NCBI GenBank assembly: GCA_016707205.1
Contig: JADJHZ010000007.1
Coordinates: forward strand, 195,526 to 259,525
Reading direction: 5' to 3'
Length of the DNA: 64,000 bases
DNA from: Haliscomenobacter sp.
GTDB taxonomy: Bacteria > Bacteroidota > Bacteroidia > Chitinophagales > Saprospiraceae
This document shows, in pieces, positions 59,398 to 64,000 of this stretch. The translations under genes and the position numbers were made by a program. Below the pieces are notes generated by a model that was not told the origin of the DNA, made no database searches, and saw nothing but the letters and a program-made list of their open reading frames with translations. Each line of letters begins with the position of its first letter. Position 1 is the stretch's first letter.

Positions 59398-59515
59398 AGT
59401 ACCCGGCTAAACGAAAACCGATATTGTTGTTCCTGGCATCGGTAGTGTTCCTGTTGCGGTTGGACACCCGGCAATTGTTATCATTGTTGTTCCAGGACCC
59501 GCCACGAACCACTCG
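59398..59515 (-). other. DGR template repeat (TR)
   Basis: 118 bp nearly identical at both ends to the three variable regions, but in the middle packed with AAC/AAT codons (in frame: SWNNNDNNCRVSNRNRN). It is not preceded by an FGE domain. Asn-rich templates are the hallmark of DGRs because adenine mutagenesis of AAY gives many amino acids without stop codons. It lies next to avd and the RT remnant. Codons 17 (ACT) and 20 (GCC), counted from TGG, do not explain the VRs well; an ancestral AAT and AAC would. Confidence 0.85.
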
Positions 59516-59557
59516 GTGAGCGAAATAGCCTGACCCCATGCTGACGAAGATACCAAA

Positions 59558-59665
59558 AAACCTGATATTTGCGCTTAACTTTTTCCCTTTGCTCGCTTTT
59601 TGAACTGCCAGAAGGAGGTTCTCAAAACAGGCGATTTTTTCAAAAAGGTTATTTACTGTCTTCAT
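59558..59665 (-). pseudogene. DGR reverse transcriptase, N-terminal remnant
   Basis: From ATG 59663-59665 the frame reads MKTVNNLFEKIACFENLLLA then VQKASKGKKLSANIRFF. This is the typical start of DGR-type reverse transcriptases (the FEKI..FENLLLA..KA.KGKK pattern). After about 36 residues it runs into unrelated sequence and then the template repeat. The palm with the YxDD motif, normally another ~300 residues, is absent from the window. A deletion between RT start and TR is the simplest explanation. Confidence 0.75.
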
Positions 59666-59666
59666 T

Positions 59667-60100
59667 ATGAATGAAAATAAGGCGACTATCGTCCAAAAGG
59701 TATACGAGTTATTGAAAGACTCAATACCCATTTTGAATAAATTTCCAAGAAATCAGCGCTTCACGTTGGGGGATCGGATCCAAAACCAGCTTTCTGACCT
59801 CCTGGAGGTATACATTCAGGCGTATTATGTGCCTCCTGTTCAAAAGAAACCTTTGCTCCATCAAGCAAATATCCAGCTGGAAATCTTACGGTATTATTTC
59901 CGTTTGTGTTTTGATTTGGGGCTGTATTCCTCTGCGCAGTACCAGGAATTTGCGGAAAGGTACACGAAATTGGACGCATGACTGGAGGTTGGCTAAAAAC
60001 AATGGGAACAATAGCCGACCCCTCAAAAAAATCGACCCGCTTCGCGAGAAGAAAAAAGACCGCCTGCGCTAGCCCTCCAGCGGAAAAGGGTAAAGGGTAA
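59667..60100 (+). CDS. avd: DGR accessory variability determinant Avd (one frameshift)
   Basis: The four-helix-bundle protein begins MNENKATIVQKVYELLKDSI. Family landmarks are FPRNQRFTLGDRIQNQLSDL and LEILRYYFRLCFDLGLYSSA. Avd binds the reverse transcriptase and template RNA and is needed for mutagenic retrohoming. The uninterrupted frame stops at 59981, but a shift near 59962-59966 restores the usual Avd ending EIGRMTGGWLKTMG, and that frame runs on to 60098-60100 through repeat-derived sequence. The start codon is one base away from the divergent RT start codon, an unusual arrangement; DGR genes are normally in tandem. Confidence 0.83.
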
Positions 60101-60114
60101 AAGAACTCAGGGTT

Positions 60115-60231
60115 AGTACCCGGCTAAACGAAAACCGAAAACGTCGCCCCGCCAACGGATCTGACCCGGTTGCGGCTGGACACCCGGCAATAGCAATCAT
60201 CGAAGAACCAGGACCCGCCACGAACCACTCG
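60115..60231 (-). other. DGR variable region VR3
   Basis: Matches the template repeat with 23 substitutions, 20 at template adenines, plus a one-base deletion in the AACAACAAT block. The identical 3' segment GGTTTTCGTTTAGCCGGGTA is retained but is read out of frame. Confidence 0.85.
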
Positions 60232-60828
60232 GAGATCTTGATCGCCGCCGGTTGTCCACGCGCTTCCGTCGTCCGGGGCGCCCTCGTAGTTGTCATGCCA
60301 TACATCGGCGCACCATTCCCACACGTTGCCGCTCATATCGTATAGCCCCAGTTCGTTGGGCTGTTTTAGTCCCACGGGTTTGGTTTCTGCGTGGCTGTTT
60401 TCATCGTACCAGCCTACTTCGTTGAGTTTGTTTCCCCCGGAATAGGTAAACCCCTGGCTTCGATGGCCGCCGCGGGCCGCGTATTGCCATTCCGCTTCGC
60501 TGGGCAGGCGGTAGGTTTTGCCGGTGCGGGTATTCAGTTTTTTGAGGAAAGTTTGCACGTCGATCCAGGACACCTGCACCACCGGGCGGTTGGGACCCTG
60601 AAAAGAAGACGGGTTATCGCCCATCACCGCCTGCCATAGCGCCTGGGTGACGGGGAATTTGCCCAGATAAAAATCCGGAATCTGGACGAGATGGGCCGGT
60701 TTTTCGTCCTTGTACGGCGCGTCGTCGTCCCCCATCACAAAGCTTCCGCCTTCAATCCGAATCATCTCGAAGGCGGCGCCGCCGGGGAGGGTTTCGAGAT
60801 ACTGAACAGGTGCGAGGGGTTCTGACAT
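60124..60828 (-). CDS. FGE/SUMF1-like C-type lectin protein 3, DGR target
   Basis: The 234-residue protein is the only one of the three with an intact N-terminus (MSEPLAPVQYLETLPGGAAF, FEMIRIEGGSFVMGDDDAPY). The core matches the other two almost residue for residue. The variable region starts RVVRGGSWFFDDCYCRVSSR. A one-base deletion in VR3 changes the end from the expected FGFRLAGY to FSVFV with a TAG stop. No signal peptide, so the protein is cytoplasmic like the ROCO-CHAT partner. Convergent with avd. Confidence 0.85.
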   Translation of the reverse strand: MSEPLAPVQYLETLPGGAAFEMIRIEGGSFVMGDDDAPYKDEKPAHLVQIPDFYLGKFPVTQALWQAVMGDNPSSFQGPNRPVVQVSWIDVQTFLKKLNTRTGKTYRLPSEAEWQYAARGGHRSQGFTYSGGNKLNEVGWYDENSHAETKPVGLKQPNELGLYDMSGNVWEWCADVWHDNYEGAPDDGSAWTTGGDQDLRVVRGGSWFFDDCYCRVSSRNRVRSVGGATFSVFV

Positions 60829-60944
60829 GCGTCGCTACATTTTAGAACAAGGATAATGAATTAGAGGGGAAAGTCCAATGATCGGACCCGCCTATCTGCC
60901 CGGCAACGCTGGCCCACCAGCAAGATCGAAGGTTAATGCCTTTT

Positions 60945-61188
60945 GGTCTTTTTGTCTGAACTATGATTTATTTGATTTGGGGATTCCCTTGATTTTTTTG
61001 TTTGAAGGATTTATTAGCCAGGCGTTTGAATTGGAGGGATTTAGCGCCGAAGTTGATCAGGAAGTGAGAGCAGAGTATTTGAATGCTTTGTTAATCATAG
61101 TCCATCCAATCATCAAAAAAATCACCGTTCAGACACATTCCCCCGTTGCGCCTGGCTGCATTGTGAGTGGAGGGCAGTGAAAAAAAAG
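60945..61188. repeat. fifth copy of the ~300-bp repeat, right boundary of the DGR island
   Basis: It is similar to 53941-54181, including the same flank after the core (ATTCCCCCGTTGCGCCTG then GAGTGGAGGGCAGTGAAAAA). It therefore forms a long direct repeat with the left side, enclosing 54.2-60.9 kb. Confidence 0.75.
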
Positions 61189-61317
61189 AGCGCCAGAGCA
61201 AGTAGCGTTTCCTGGTGCATGAATGGTTTTGATGGAAAGCCCATGCAGTCTTCGGCAAAACACGCTTTTTTCATTATTCTTACATCGAAATCTTCCGTAA
61301 CCGCTTAAACCCTCGGT

Positions 61318-64000
<2,683 letters not shown>

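Noticed and set aside
59390..59665. A fourth FGE gene ending in the Asn-rich repeat
   Set aside because: Upstream of RVVRGGSW there is no FGE core, only the RT-like N-terminus; the Asn-rich composition marks a template rather than an expressed variable region.
54251..60828. Catalytic formylglycine-generating enzymes maturing sulfatases
   Set aside because: No sulfatase gene in the window and the active-site Cys pair is missing; the variable region occupies the would-be active-site segment.

Overview
The window looks like one contig of a Bacteroidota genome, most likely a Saprospiraceae/Chitinophagales-type bacterium. The evidence is a SusC/SusD pair, a type IX secretion sorting domain, giant CARDB, beta-helix and PKD surface proteins, TATATTTG-type -7 promoter boxes and an absence of clear Shine-Dalgarno sites. 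No rRNA, tRNA or CRISPR array was seen.

Layout. 1-26 kb is housekeeping and envelope sequence with intact reading frames: a GyrI-like fragment, an RtcB-family RNA ligase, YceI, a complete RND efflux operon with its TetR regulator (3.1-9.5 kb, minus strand), a GNAT protein, a TPM-domain protein, a LysE-type exporter, 6-phosphofructokinase, SusC/SusD, a Crp/Fnr regulator, a penicillin-acylase-type hydrolase, a Uma2 nuclease and an NfeD-flotillin pair. 26.4-48.3 kb holds two adjacent minus-strand giant exoprotein genes: a 4410-residue beta-helix/CARDB protein, then a roughly 2800-residue YWTD/PKD/HYR protein with a T9SS sorting domain, the second split by two single-base frameshifts. 48.7-52.9 kb carries an interrupted GH2 beta-mannosidase and an interrupted mnmE that contains an inserted short repeat.

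The most unusual part is 52.9-61.2 kb. Between copies of a ~300-bp repeat sits a diversity-generating retroelement (DGR) neighbourhood. It has an avd gene, the first ~36 residues of a DGR reverse transcriptase, an Asn-codon-rich template repeat (TR), and three FGE/C-type-lectin genes whose 3' ends are adenine-directed variants of that TR. One of these genes is the last member of a translationally coupled operon that starts with an LRR-Roc-COR-CHAT (caspase-like) protein. I read this as a GTPase/protease conflict or cell-death system whose ligand-binding subunit is, or was, diversified by a DGR. The reverse transcriptase body is missing here, so diversification would need an RT in trans. The window ends in a decayed Eco57I/type IIG restriction-modification gene that has lost its nuclease part.

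Two cross-cutting features. (i) Degenerate 7- and 8-bp tandem repeats sit exactly at the 3' ends of many genes, often supplying the stop codon, and one such array lies inside mnmE. (ii) Single-base frameshifts, mostly in homopolymers, are concentrated after 48.7 kb (more than ten), against none in 1-26 kb or in the 13-kb gene. Local consensus errors, real decay or both could explain this, and I treat the interrupted genes accordingly.
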